Of a DNA stretch of 64,000 nucleotides, positions 36,801 to 43,152 are shown piece after piece (the stretch's first letter is position 1; the number at the start of each line of letters is the position of its first letter). Source of the DNA: Macrobrachium rosenbergii (taxonomy: Eukaryota; Arthropoda; Malacostraca; Decapoda; Palaemonidae). The notes under the pieces were generated by a model. It was not told where the DNA came from. It was given only the letters and a program-made list of their open reading frames with translations, and ran no database searches. The DNA lies in NCBI RefSeq assembly GCF_040412425.1, contig NC_089783.1:44443625-44507624 (forward strand), read 5' to 3'. Made by a program: the position numbers and the translations under genes.

Positions 36801-37242
36801 GAAGTGCCCTCTTATCTTTGAGTCCATTATATACTCCATCACGTGTTATAATGTTAATCATTATGACACAATATCTGGCCAAAAAGACCAACTAGAAGAG
36901 AATGCTTTGATAGTAGTTTGGTCAGCATGGAGCTCTGGTAGACCATGGAAGGTAACTCCTTGAGGACGAAACAGCGACTAACAAAAATAGGTTTTTCCTA
37001 CACCAAAACCTGTTTTTTTTTTTTTTACCCTCAAAGCTCCACATGTTAAGGGATGTAACTTTAAGATATTGCCTACTTAATATTAGCTTAATCATCACTG
37101 TCTGTTTTAGGATCAGCTGTTATTCTGTGATGACTGTGATCGAGGATACCATCTTTATTGTCTTGATCCACCGTTGTCAGAACCACCAGAAGGAGAATGG
37201 TCATGTTATCTTTGTCTTCAAGAATTCCATGCTTCTAAATAA
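3030..37242 (+). CDS. d4: d4/DPF family chromatin reader (BAF45-type), 5'-partial, 7 exons
   Basis: Exons: 3030-3176, 4211-4270, 13303-13405, 16950-17135, 19942-20166, 23738-23850, 37111-37242. All introns are GT-AG and the phases join to 321 codons plus TAA. Counting from the first visible codon: acidic segment about 12-33; basic linker 37-95; C2H2 finger with C102, C105, H118, H123 and the d4 signature [15 protein letters not shown]; Ser/Pro-rich spacer; PHD1 C212-C266; PHD2 C269-C313; tail EFHASK. This order matches DPF1/2/3 and fly d4, which are subunits of SWI/SNF (BAF) remodelers; in DPF proteins the tandem PHD reads acylated or unmodified histone H3 in the nucleus. All C4HC3 ligands are visible in both PHDs, so the protein looks functional. 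The Requiem_N domain and start codon are not in the window. Family assignment is certain; the symbol could equally be written DPF or tth. Introns carry many transposon relics but no exon is disrupted. Confidence 0.93.
3177..4210 (+). other. d4 intron
   Basis: AT-rich with T-homopolymers. A short CAGTACAGTACAGTACTG run lies near 3946-3963. No element or coding segment recognised. Confidence 0.6.
4211..4270 (+). CDS. d4: d4 60-nt exon, Lys-rich linker (possible cassette exon)
   Basis: Donor CAG|GTATGT is good; the acceptor (AATGAG|GT) has only a weak pyrimidine tract. The 20 codons are fully open, phase 0 at both ends, and read [20 protein letters not shown], matching the basic linker on either side. 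Because the exon is a multiple of three and phase 0-0, skipping it would keep the frame. Called from splice signals and composition, with no family alignment possible here. Confidence 0.7.
4271..6105 (+). other. 5' part of the 9-kb d4 intron
   Basis: AT-rich sequence with no recognisable gene or transposon. Confidence 0.5.
6106..6270. repeat. Long near-perfect hairpin (about 78-bp arms)
   Basis: The left arm begins AGGAACAGTGG (6106) and the right arm ends CCACTGTTCCTT (6270). They pair over about 78 bp around a centre at 6183-6190 (GTGATGTGATTCAC), with a few mismatches. A foldback element or hairpin-forming transcript is possible. No coding content. Confidence 0.8.
6497..6993. mobile_element. 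497-bp element bounded by 48-bp inverted repeats
   Basis: The left arm 6497-6544 (CTTTCGGGGAAGAAT...) is the inverse of 6946-6993 (...CTATTCTTCCCCGAAAG), with about four mismatches. Inside, the frame 6818-6901 reads a Cys-rich knot, C-C-x-C-x4-C-x5-C-x2-C ([18 protein letters not shown]), resembling the short zinc-binding segment of gag-like proteins in crustacean retroelements. It may be an internally deleted retroelement or a non-autonomous inverted-repeat transposon. Confidence 0.6.
6994..7949. other. Intron sequence, nothing recognised
   Basis: No gene or known element. A 26-bp direct duplication (AATAGGCAACTTAATATGAA core) lies near 7796-7847. Confidence 0.4.
7975..8390 (+). mobile_element. 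Jockey-like non-LTR retrotransposon fragment
   Basis: Frames on the + strand show [11 protein letters not shown] (end of an endonuclease domain, S-D-H box), then [19 protein letters not shown] followed by a Cys and AYHEELKAY. The KDKPWFN...C..AYHEK segment typically lies between endonuclease and RT in Jockey-clade LINEs. The RT itself is missing: sequence quickly degrades after 8340. Confidence 0.6.
8640..9080 (+). mobile_element. BEL/Pao-like LTR retrotransposon integrase relic
   Basis: The frame starting at 8685 reads [30 protein letters not shown] and [10 protein letters not shown]. Past a stop, a second frame gives [17 protein letters not shown], and a third NRPLTF. The order (T-R-A-x-H-L-x-x-x-D-S, Y-S-D-N, W-E-R, N-R-P-L-T) matches the BEL/Pao integrase core rather than Ty3. 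Stops and frameshifts show it is dead. No LTRs were located. Confidence 0.65.
9100..10518 (+). other. Intron sequence, nothing recognised
   Basis: A short open stretch near 9448-9570 could be the decayed 3' end of the BEL/Pao relic, but no motif supports this. The rest is anonymous AT-rich DNA. Confidence 0.35.
10521..10784. mobile_element. 264-bp MITE, pogo/Tigger type, TA target duplication
   Basis: The ends are inverted repeats (CAGGCAGTCCCCGGTTATTG and CGATAACTGGGGACTGCCTG), flanked by TA at 10519-10520 and 10785-10786. The interior is a series of related GGTTATCGGCGCTGATCCC-like repeats on both strands. There is no coding capacity. It is GC-richer than its surroundings. Confidence 0.9.
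10787..13302 (+). other. Rest of the 9-kb d4 intron
   Basis: No gene recognised. A small perfect stem-loop lies at 11007-11049 (14-bp arms GGCCCTCATTTACC). Another short hairpin lies near 12632-12655. The minus-strand open stretches at 12305-13078 show no family motif. Confidence 0.4.
11007..11049. repeat. Perfect 14-bp stem-loop
   Basis: GGCCCTCATTTACC at 11007-11020 pairs exactly with GGTAAATGAGGGCC at 11036-11049, leaving a 15-nt loop. No T-run follows. Function unknown. Confidence 0.7.
13303..13405 (+). CDS. d4: d4 exon: basic linker and first half of C2H2 finger
   Basis: Strong acceptor (TTTTTCTTTCAG) and donor GTAAGG. It encodes [10 protein letters not shown]... and ends KPYSCE plus one base of a split Leu codon. 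The first zinc-binding Cys of the d4 C2H2 finger is here; the second is 3.5 kb away in the next exon. Reading into the intron would give a finger lacking its remaining ligands. Confidence 0.9.
13406..14695 (+). other. d4 intron, nothing recognised
   Basis: AT-rich, with an (AT)n run at about 13751-13769. No genes. Confidence 0.4.
15170..15590 (+). pseudogene. Restriction-like endonuclease domain relic of the R4/Dong-like element
   Basis: The open stretch 15170-15487 covers [32 protein letters not shown] and [18 protein letters not shown] one-base shift near 15455 moves the coding match to another frame ([12 protein letters not shown] then [20 protein letters not shown]). The catalytic Asp of the R-P-D box is replaced by Ala. 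Upstream sequence between the 'Cys' motif and the RT is deleted. Confidence 0.7.
15785..15871. repeat. (TAA)n/(TAG)n microsatellite
   Basis: Nearly pure AAT trinucleotide repeat with some TAG units. The minus-strand poly-Leu open frame across it is an artefact of the repeat. Confidence 0.95.
15872..16949 (+). other. d4 intron with short repeats
   Basis: Contains a tandem pair of about 38 bp (ACTAGTACAGTATGTTATCA..., about 16287-16362) and an (AATC)n run near 16456-16476. A 25-bp direct duplication (AACCATAGTTACTTTTGTGT) lies at about 16783-16830. No coding segment. Confidence 0.6.
16950..17135 (+). CDS. d4: d4 exon: rest of C2H2 finger and Ser/Pro spacer
   Basis: Acceptor CTTTTTCAG, donor GTAAGA. 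It completes the finger ([11 protein letters not shown] then HYAHSH), followed by an acidic/lysine stretch ([11 protein letters not shown]) and a Ser/Pro/Thr-rich spacer as in vertebrate DPF proteins. It ends after Asn-Trp with one base of a split Gly codon that the next exon completes. Confidence 0.93.
17136..17700 (+). other. d4 intron, nothing recognised
   Basis: No gene or repeat family recognised. Confidence 0.4.
17720..18800 (+). mobile_element. DIRS-like reverse transcriptase relic
   Basis: Frames on the + strand read [20 protein letters not shown] followed by LDIQAAIFH (RT motif A region). Next comes LRLWRYLDG near 18420-18450, where DIRS RTs have R-Y-L-D-D-W, and then a segment ending FYLGMEI. 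Motif order and spacing match DIRS RT, which has RYLDDW instead of the usual YADD-type box. The second Asp is Gly here, and stops interrupt every frame. Sequence from 17720 to 18150 is probably the upstream palm or gag junction but is too degraded to read. Confidence 0.65.
18801..19941 (+). other. d4 intron, nothing assigned
   Basis: A 62-codon open stretch at 19565-19753 has no recognisable motif and no good splice context. Otherwise anonymous. Confidence 0.35.
19942..20166 (+). CDS. d4: d4 exon: spacer and first half of PHD1
   Basis: Acceptor TTTAATCAG, donor GTATGT. It encodes a Gly/Arg/Pro-rich spacer, a KKK patch and then [14 protein letters not shown] and [11 protein letters not shown], the hallmark of DPF PHD1 with its first four Cys ligands. 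It ends inside a Gly codon. Confidence 0.94.
20167..23737 (+). other. d4 intron, nothing recognised
   Basis: 3.6 kb of AT-rich DNA without a recognisable element. Short open stretches on both strands lack family motifs. Confidence 0.4.
23738..23850 (+). CDS. d4: d4 exon: second half of PHD1 and first Cys pair of PHD2
   Basis: Acceptor TTTTTTACAG, donor GTAAGT (close to consensus). It encodes HPTCLQFT, the YRWQCIEC core that finishes PHD1, and [10 protein letters not shown], the first zinc-ligand pair of PHD2. Phase 0 at its 3' end. The next coding exon is 13.3 kb downstream. Confidence 0.95.
23950..24339 (-). other. Unassigned 129-codon minus-strand open frame in intron
   Basis: One of the longest uninterrupted frames in the intronic DNA. 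The translation has no signal peptide, repeat or recognised motif. It could be a chance frame or a fragment of an unrecognised transposon. Confidence 0.15.
24340..24884 (+). other. Intron sequence, nothing recognised
   Basis: AT-rich sequence, no support for any feature. Confidence 0.4.
24885..25074. repeat. 190-bp foldback element
   Basis: The left arm starts CTTTGGAAAAGCAAATCCAC and the right arm ends GTGGATTTGTTTCTCCATTT. They pair over about 80 bp, including TATGTATGGGTACAAAT and its inverse, around a short AT-rich centre. No coding content. Confidence 0.8.
25074..25160. repeat. 47-bp imperfect tandem duplication
   Basis: GACTCATG...TGAATATTTTTTA...GTATACTTTA begins at 25074 and recurs at 25121, directly abutting the foldback. 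Confidence 0.75.
25780..26260 (+). mobile_element. DIRS-like tyrosine recombinase relic
   Basis: The frame reads [38 protein letters not shown] and, past stops, VCLVRA. DIRS recombinases have the order PYEPL, K-x-x-FLLALAS-x-R-V-S-E-L-H (catalytic Arg) and LCPVRAL. The Arg box survives as R-E-V-S-D, but frames are closed by several stops. Sequence from about 25440 may be its upstream portion. Confidence 0.6.
26545..28656. mobile_element. 2.1-kb pogo/Tigger-type element, non-autonomous
   Basis: Terminal inverted repeats CAGTCGACCCTCGTTAAGCA (start) and TCTTAACGAGGGTCGACTG (end) are flanked by TA at 26543-26544 and 28657-28658. No transposase frame is readable inside. The interior holds a nested inverted repeat (26870-27550), (GA)n tracts at 27032-27150 and two copies of a small hairpin (about 27190-27245 and 27308-27372). 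Confidence 0.85.
26870..27550. repeat. Nested inverted repeat inside the pogo-type element
   Basis: About 160 bp at 26870-27030 (CACTGAGCATCAACAG... to ...TGGCAAATGACAT) recurs inverted at 27388-27550. The centre contains GA-rich repeats and two related hairpins built on TGTTCTGAAGCAAAAAAATA. It has foldback-element architecture. Confidence 0.8.
28872..29362. repeat. 490-bp foldback element with about 220-bp arms
   Basis: The left arm starts AGAGAATCTTCTCTATTCTT (28872) and the right arm ends AGAATAGAGGAGACTCT (29362). They pair with modest mismatch, including CAACACGCATGCAGCTCTCA and its diverged inverse, around a centre near 29095-29150 that has a C-rich run. No coding content. Confidence 0.8.
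29363..30571 (+). other. Intron sequence between foldback and DIRS-like copy B
   Basis: A 79-codon open stretch at 29962-30201 has no motif. A 30-bp direct repeat (TAGGGTAAGCTTATAGA core) lies at about 30223-30282. Nothing else recognised. Confidence 0.4.
30572..30915 (+). repeat. Left inverted terminal repeat of DIRS-like copy B
   Basis: Runs from GTCGCTAG...GTCCTTAAGGAG to CCATTACTCTGTTGGTC and matches the inverse of 36658-36982 closely throughout. It contains a 32-bp tandem duplication (CCTGCAAGAAAGAGAAGTGA...) at about 30798-30861 that the right copy lacks. Confidence 0.85.
31130..31990. repeat. Diverged irregular repeats, GCCTAG/CATATTAGTA-rich
   Basis: A related phrase (ACATATTAGTA..TTTTAT, then a gap, then ATAATC.GGA.TAGGCA) recurs about four times, starting near 31400, 31619, 31728 and 31859 with irregular spacing. 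A 38-bp exact duplication around AGACTAACTATAAGGTTACATA lies at 31809-31865. Confidence 0.6.
32200..33180 (+). pseudogene. Gag-like region of DIRS-like copy B
   Basis: Three overlapping frames (32669-32881, 32706-32927, 32800-33183) carry a Lys/Gln/Pro-rich C-terminal character, such as [20 protein letters not shown] then [11 protein letters not shown]. This is similar in style to DIRS gag C-termini. There is no zinc knuckle. The position between the left terminal repeat and the pol remnant supports gag, but motif evidence is weak. Confidence 0.4.
33183..33330 (+). repeat. A-rich tract with short hairpin-like segment
   Basis: A run of about 20 A (33211-33231) is followed by GGACCGTTTGCGTAACGGTCC, a 7-bp stem with a 7-nt loop at about 33265-33285. 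It sits between the gag-like and pol-like remnants, where the RT core is missing. It could be the scar of a SINE-like insertion. Confidence 0.45.
33771..35078. mobile_element. 1.3-kb pogo-type element nested in DIRS-like copy B
   Basis: Terminal inverted repeats CAGTAAAGCCCCATATTTGC (start) and TGAATAAGGGGCGGTTTACTG (end) are flanked by TA at 33769-33770 and 35079-35080. The host DIRS reading frame is interrupted at that TA. The interior is AT-rich, non-coding, with a (CA)n tract at 33899-33917 and repeated TAGCCTAGCCTACACTAT phrases (34010-34260). Confidence 0.85.
35057..36180 (+). pseudogene. DIRS-like tyrosine recombinase relic (copy B)
   Basis: Frames read [19 protein letters not shown] (core-binding), [16 protein letters not shown] (catalytic Arg box), then [16 protein letters not shown] near the C-terminus. 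The usual (G/A)-R-x-S/G-E-L box reads G-A-H-I-S-E-L, so the catalytic Arg is lost. The H-x-x-R box before LLAFFRN is also degraded. It is clearly the same family as copy A. Confidence 0.65.
36547..37012. repeat. 466-bp palindrome-bounded unit holding the right terminal repeat of copy B
   Basis: 43-bp arms at 36547-36589 (CAGGTTTTGGTGTAGGAAAA...) and 36970-37012 are near-exact inverses and enclose the right inverted terminal repeat (36658-36982 overlaps the arm). The left terminal repeat at 30572 lacks this extra arm. The unit ends 98 bp before the last d4 exon. Confidence 0.8.
37111..37242 (+). CDS. d4: d4 terminal exon: rest of PHD2 and C-terminus
   Basis: Acceptor TCTGTTTTAG. It encodes [14 protein letters not shown], the [11 protein letters not shown] loop and WSCYLC, finishing PHD2, then a short tail and TAA at 37240-37242. 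Length and ending agree with DPF proteins that stop shortly after PHD2. A transposon-derived inverted unit ends only 98 bp upstream. Confidence 0.95.
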   Translation, partial: DQLLFCDDCDRGYHLYCLDPPLSEPPEGEWSCYLCLQEFHASK

Positions 37243-37359
37243 GAAATATCTATATTTAATTTTTATTTTTATTTAAAGGTAAAGATACTTGGAATTTTGA
37301 ACTGTAGAATTCAAATGGAATGGCATAAAAGAAAATCAGCATGACTGAATTAAAATAAA
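37243..37359 (+). other. d4: Start of d4 3' UTR with candidate poly(A) signal
   Basis: AT-rich sequence directly after the stop codon. An AATAAA hexamer lies at 37354-37359. The real 3' UTR may run much further, since non-repetitive AT-rich sequence continues to about 39.2 kb. Confidence 0.4.
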
Positions 37360-39560
37360 TTCCATGAATAGTTCTGATTCCATTACAAGGTAGACTTGTG
37401 TTCTTTTACTTATAAAGTAAACAATATTCAGGCAGTGATTAACTTTATTTCTATTTAAGAACATTCAGCATTCTCTTTAACTAGTACAAGCTAACACATT
37501 TACAAAGCTTTAGGGAAAAATTGATTTTATACTGGCAAGGGTCAAATTATGCCAAAAATTAAGTTAAAGTTACCTTCAAATATAAATGGTATGCATGTTT
37601 TTTATATTTATTTTCTGTTTGGTAGAAGACTTAAGTTTAAAAAGTTGGTTATTATTGACAATATGTGAGTGAGTTTCCATTCAGAGTAGAGTTCATGATT
37701 GTCTTTATGCAGCTACTATTTTATCCTCAGGGAACCTAACAGAATATTGGTTTGGTCTGATGTAAGGTAATTAGATTATGGGTCAATTTTTTGGTATGCT
37801 AATTGCATATTTTATGTCTTGGTGTGGGATGTTATGAAACAAAACCGGGAAGGACAGAGATGTAAGTTTTATAAGGAAATAGTATTTTAAAACATAAGAT
37901 GAATGAAATATTGTTAGGGTGCCTTTTAAATAACATTGGAGGCATATCACTACCTGCATTATTTTTCAGCATTCTGTTTTGTATTAAATGTTAAAATCCA
38001 CATTAATTATATTTGTACATTCCAGGCCCTTTTTAGGTACTCGGTTTGACCTATGATTCAGTCAAGTAGGTTCATTTAGAACTATTTAAATTAATTGGAT
38101 ATTACATTCATTGTGGAATTTTAAATACTATTTTTAATCCACAGTTAAATGCATGCAATTTTTACTTTTGTTGTGAAGTAGAAGGTGAATTTATTCATTC
38201 ACCTGAACTTTAAATATACCATATTACATGACTTTGATTACTATGAGTGCCAAAAAAATTACATGTACAAATTAACCAAGCACTAAAAATCCAGGGAGGA
38301 GAAAGGAAGTGCTAATTTAATTTACCAGAAATTGTGAAATAGATTTTTGGCTAGCATTTTATCAGTGGTAATCTGTATTTTCCCTGCCTCTTACTTGCTT
38401 TAGAAATAAGATTTATTAGATCATTGCAGACATTTTTCTCAAGATATTGTCTCGGTGGATGATGATCATAAGTAAATTTAATGTTCCTGTGAGATTAGAT
38501 TTCATAGTTTGTTTCTTCCCATGGTAGTTGTAAAAACTGATGAAGAATCTTTGAATAATATCATTATATATCTCCAGCAAAACATTTTACTAGGAAAAGT
38601 CATTTATATTTCCATTGACTAAAGCTCTCTTCTCATGATTTAAAAAAGTTTTTTTTCAAAAGGGATGTATTAATTTTATTAGGGATATAAAAGATTTTCA
38701 AAAGCTCTGTCTTAAGTCTTGTGAAACAACCAAATACCAATTCCCTAACTTCATGAAGCATTATTGAATTATACTGTATTCATACTCAATTAAATACAGA
38801 CAGAAATGAAAAAGCATTCAGGTCTGGAACAAACATGGATCTGGAAATACTATAGTTCAGTATCACAAAAAATAATACAAGTGGCTTATTATGTGAAGTC
38901 ATGGATTTGATAATGGAGCAGATTAAGCTTACAAGAATATGAAGTCTTCATGTGTACAAATATAACAATATACAGTCAGTAGGAAGTGCATTGAAACATT
39001 ATTTGCTAAAGGAATTGTTAATGACTTATTTCACAGAATCATGAGGTTTTAAAGAATGTATAATCTCTTAAATGGGTAAACACTTTTGCCGAATGAACCC
39101 ATTACTCAGGAAATGCCTTACAGTAGCTTGCAGTCACACCAGCGAGTCTTAATCATGAAGGAAAGGGGCCCAGACCTCCTGCAAGTTTCTATGCCCCAAA
39201 AAATGAAAAGTTGTTATTAAAACTATGACTAACATTTGTTATTAAAAATCCATTTGTTCATATGGAGCTGTAATTATATAATGCTTAAATGGCCATTTAG
39301 GAAGGAAGACTAAGCCAGAAATGAGGAGGAAGAGCAGAGAGAGGGAAGATGATGCAGAGCAGAGAAAGGGATGAAGATGTGAAGAATGAAAAACACCATC
39401 TCTCGTTGGTAGGCTAAATGTTACTTGTAAAGTTAGGTTTCTATTTGAGCAATTGCTCTGGACATGTAGTCTAGTAGAAGAATGGGTCTGTTGAATATCT
39501 GCATTTCGCATAGACTATTTGGTTGCTTTCTAGTTGAGAGCAGTTGAGCAAACACCACTT
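37360..39560 (+). other. 3' flank of d4, nothing recognised
   Basis: AT-rich, without recognisable repeats. It may include a long d4 3' UTR. Confidence 0.4.
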
Positions 39561-40862
39561 CCTCCCTTCAGTGTGAATACAGTCATCAGGTTGGATGGAT
39601 GTTGGGCTGTTGGTCGCTTATGGCATACACTCAGGCCCTGGATGGTCTTTTACAGGATTGCAATTTTTACCACTCTTCTGCAGTCTTTTATTAGCTTATG
39701 TTCCTGAAAAGATTGGGTAGCTGTAATACCCTCTGTCGGGATGTATGTAGGATTTATCATGTATAGACATACAGAACGGTTGAGTTACGAATCCCTGTGA
39801 TATTACATGAGATGTTTAGTCCAGCAAGTTCAGTTTCAACTGCTTAAACATAAGTACAGATTTTCTACCTGATTTGGGCAGGGTACTTCTTATCCTGAAT
39901 CATTATTATGAGAAAATGTATGGATTGGTGAACCATGATTTTTAGAGGGAACATCTCAAAAAATTTTTAACAATAGGAGTTGATTTTGCCAATTTTTTCA
40001 TGGGAAGCCCAATTCTTACCTCAGGGAATTATATCTTTGGTGGTGCTTTCCTCCTTCCAGAACCCTTGCAGCAATGTTGGTATATATATCTCATTGGGCT
40101 CTCAGGGAGCCTAACAATCTTGAAGTAACTACCACCTCTCAAGTAACTACCACCTCTCTCCTTTGAACTCCTTGACGGATTTCTTGAAGGTTCACTCAGG
40201 AAGCAAGGCAGTTGCTCTTACTGCTGTGGTTGCATTCTGCTTGTGGTGTTTTGGATCTGGTTAACTTTCTGAAGTGCATGTTGGGGAGTTCCTGTTATCT
40301 AGCAATCAAGCAAACAACTCCCTCAACTGTGTATGATGACTCGGTGGCATCAATCATGGCTCCTCCCACAACTAAAAGACAATCATAACCTGTTGGTTCT
40401 CCTGTGAAGAAAGTCAGACATGAACCAGGGGCAAGAAGGAATTGTGGCATTCCCTTTCCTTCCCATAATCGCTGCTTAACACTTCTATTCTCTCTCACTA
40501 ATGTTGAGGGAAGAAGATTAGATCTTGAATTGGTGTCAGACTTCATGGCACCTCTTTCAGGGGTAACAAGGAGTCAGCAGTGGAAAGAGAACTGGGAGTC
40601 CTATGTTCTCACCAACTGTATTTTATCAACCCTTAGAGGCATCCATCTGTAGCCAAACCTTTGGGTGCAGTTAGGCCTTCAGCTTCTTGGGTTGTACAGA
40701 AACCAACTTCCCTGGGTTAATTTCCCTGAACCCAGACCAGTATCTCAGCCTGTCCTTCTTCAAGTAAGTGAGGAAAACTTTCCAAACTCTTTCGTACTCC
40801 ACCTACAGTTGATAGCAGGGAAAGGGGAAGAATGAGTGAGGCAGGTTAATATGACAAATTTT
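39561..40862 (+). mobile_element. Probable decayed DIRS-like gag/pol N-terminal relic
   Basis: Higher GC than the flank and Ser/Pro-rich in all + frames. It has an 18-bp direct duplication (AAGTAACTACCACCTCTC) at 40124-40158 and a frame (40404-40652) ending SDFMAPLSGVTRSQQWKENWE, a vague match to the N-terminus of DIRS pol. It abuts a palindrome-bounded repeat also seen at 45.8 kb. Assignment rests on context more than on motifs. Confidence 0.35.
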
Positions 40863-41160
40863 AAATGAATTTGTACTTTTCATAACTAACAAACCTGGGT
40901 TCTTAGCATATGGGAAAATTCTCTAGCGCCTGCTGGAGTCCGGTTAAAAAGTTACAAGGAATTTGGTGGCATCAGGGGTTAGCCAAGATGGCAGTAAGGA
41001 CGAGGGGTAGCCGACCTACTGTACCTTACCCCATCTCAGGTCCATCGTGTCAGTTTCCCCTAGCCCAGATAAAATTATATAAGGGTTGGCTTCAAGTGGG
41101 CAATATATGTTAAGACTGCAGGTTTGTTAGTTATGAAAAATACAAACTGATTTCAAATTT
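40863..41160. repeat. 298-bp palindrome-bounded unit
   Basis: The ends are inverses of about 45 bp: left AATTTGTACTTTTCATAACT..., right ...AGTTATGAAAAATACAAACT. Immediately to the right (41170-41205) a third partial copy of the arm follows (GCAAACCTTTGGTCTTAACA). The same architecture and a related arm occur at 45836-46125. Confidence 0.8.
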
Positions 41161-42093
41161 GTTATCTGTTCATATGTAGAGCAAACCTTTGGTCTTAACA
41201 TAAGGGAGACTCATTCTTGGAGGGAGGATAGAGAAAGCCTCAGAACTGACTGGAGGTTCAGCTCACCTGGGCTCACTTCCTGGCCAAAGTAGGACATAGG
41301 AAAGAGTCATATGCCTCTGAACTGTAAAGTAAAAGGTTACTTGTCAGCCAGATATCTGGGTTAAGAGACTATGTGAGCTCCAGACACATTGTGTCTTGCA
41401 GGAAAATAAAGAACTTTAACTGTCACAGACACAAAACTACATTAGCCACCAACCTTGTTTGTTGTCATTTCCTCTCTGCTCTTGTAAGAGAGAGGAAGGG
41501 ACTTGCTTCCATAATAGCTTGTGTTGTGTAGGAACAATAAAAAAACCCATGGGAAGAGGCTCATTCACCTTTAACTGACCAGTTCCAGCACATTATGGAT
41601 AATTTCTCTCCACTGCCCGTAGTAGAGGAGAAAAAGAGAAAGGAAGATGACCAGTCATCCCATTTACTCTCACTTTCAAACCAACATCGTACATAAGATA
41701 TGAACTGTCCCACTAGGGGCACTGGATGAGCTACACAATCTGTTGAGCAGCCACCACTGGACCCAATGAAAAAGTGTCCAAGGACCTGTGGGCAACGTCC
41801 TGCAGATAGAAGGATGTGAAGATGGTTTGGCGTAGCCATGTGCCAGCCTTAAGATCCTTTGAACCGACAGGTTCTTTTTGAAAGTGATGGAAGGGCCTAG
41901 ACCCGACATCATGTGCTCTTGCTCGCACTGAATTGGCATCTGGATTTGAAGTAGTAGTATAGACTTGCTTTATTACTTATCGTAGCCAAAAGGAGATAGT
42001 ATTCTTGGACATTTCGGAGATAAAAGTATTCTTGGACATTTCCTTTTTGTTCCGGCTTGTACTAACAAAAAGTCTTCGATAACCCGGTCCTTT
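41161..42093 (-). mobile_element. Probable 3' part of minus-strand DIRS-like element (copy C)
   Basis: This lies downstream of the minus-strand recombinase relic and before the inverted unit at 40863-41160. A diverged tandem repeat of about 80 bp (TAGTATTCTTG...TTTTTGTTCCGGC... TCTTCGA.AA.CCGGTC) spans about 41995-42195. No readable domain. Confidence 0.4.
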
Positions 42094-43152
42094 TTAGATA
42101 CGCAGTGCCGTGACGATAGTATTCTTGATTCCTTTTGTTCCGGCCTTTACTATAATATACGCAATGCCATGATGTCTTCGACAATCCGGTCTAAATCGTA
42201 ATTCATAAAAGTAATTCGTCAGGGTTATTACCAACATCTCCAAGCAAAGGGATGGATTAAGACTTGAATCTGTCATCGTGAACAGAGGGATTTTGAGTCT
42301 TAGCCATGAATTCCAGGACAAATTCAAAGGCCTCGTGTGTCTAACATCAAAAGAAAGTCTGTGCAGTTCACTAACTCTCTTTGAAGAGGCCAAGGCTAAA
42401 AGGGAAACCATCTTGAGGGTTAAAGTCCTGTCTGATGAAACTCTCAAAGGTTCATATGGACTACGTGTAAGACTTCTAAGTAACAGTGTTATGTCCCAAT
42501 TCGGAGGTTTAAGATCTCTCAGGGAACAGGACTGCTCAAAACTCTGGAGAAGCGTAGAAATTTCCCATGAAGAAGAAAGGTCTACGTCCTTCAAGCGTAG
42601 AATTAAACCTAGAGCAACCCTATATCCCTTGATGGCTGACACTGACAGAAGTTTCTCCCTATGAAGGAAAATGAGGAAGTCTTCTACTTGTTGGCTAGTA
42701 ATTCTGACTGGAGAGACACACTATTGGCAACACCAATCACAGTAGACGGCCCACTTTCCCTGATACACAGCTGTAGAAGACCACCTGAGGTAACCTGACC
42801 ACCTGAGGTAACCTGACATTTCCGTTGCTGCTCTATGAGAAAAGCCTTTCGCTTGCAGGAGATACTGGATAGTCTCCAACCGTGAAGAGATAGTAACCCT
42901 ACCGACTGGTGAAATCTCTCGATTTGTGGTTGGCATGGAAGGTTGTGCCAAGGAGGAATCTCTCGGTGCTTCTGTCAATAAGATTAGAAGATCGGGATAC
43001 CATTGTGTGTGTGGCCACAAGGGAGCTACAAGGGTCATTTTGAGGTTCTGCGAAATCATCACTCTGTTGATAGCTTGGCAGATTAGACAAAAGGTGGGAA
43101 AGGCATAGATGTCCAGATTGTCCCATGGATGTTGGAGGGCGTCCTCCGCCAT
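42094..43152 (-). pseudogene. DIRS-like pol end and tyrosine recombinase (copy C)
   Basis: Minus-strand frames in order: the pol end (MTLVAPLWPHTQWYPDLLIL at about 43000-43060); a recombinase core-binding domain (LLQAKGFSHRAATEMSGYLR, then VYQGKWAVYCDWC); after a frameshift SAIKGYRVALGLILRLKDVD and ITLLLRSLTRSPYEPL; and the catalytic Arg box VSLLALASSKRVSELH. This is the best-preserved DIRS domain in the window. An 18-bp duplication (42781-42816) adds six residues. The C-terminal H-x-x-R and Tyr segment is not readable. The 182-codon frame 42094-42642 is the longest retroelement frame here. Confidence 0.8.

Larger units (their letters stand above)
30572..37012 (+). mobile_element. DIRS-like retrotransposon (copy B) with inverted terminal repeats
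   Basis: The interval is bounded by inverted copies of about 340 bp: 30572-30915 and 36658-36982 in opposite orientation. Inside, in order: a diverged AT-rich repeat block (31130-31990), gag-like frames (about 32200-33180), a short pol C-terminal remnant (33590-33770) and a recombinase relic (35057-36180). A 1.3-kb pogo-type element (33771-35078) splits pol from the recombinase. Removing it leaves about 5.1 kb, a usual size for DIRS elements. The RT-RNase H core is missing. Inverted ends are characteristic of DIRS1-type elements. No frame is intact. Confidence 0.7.
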
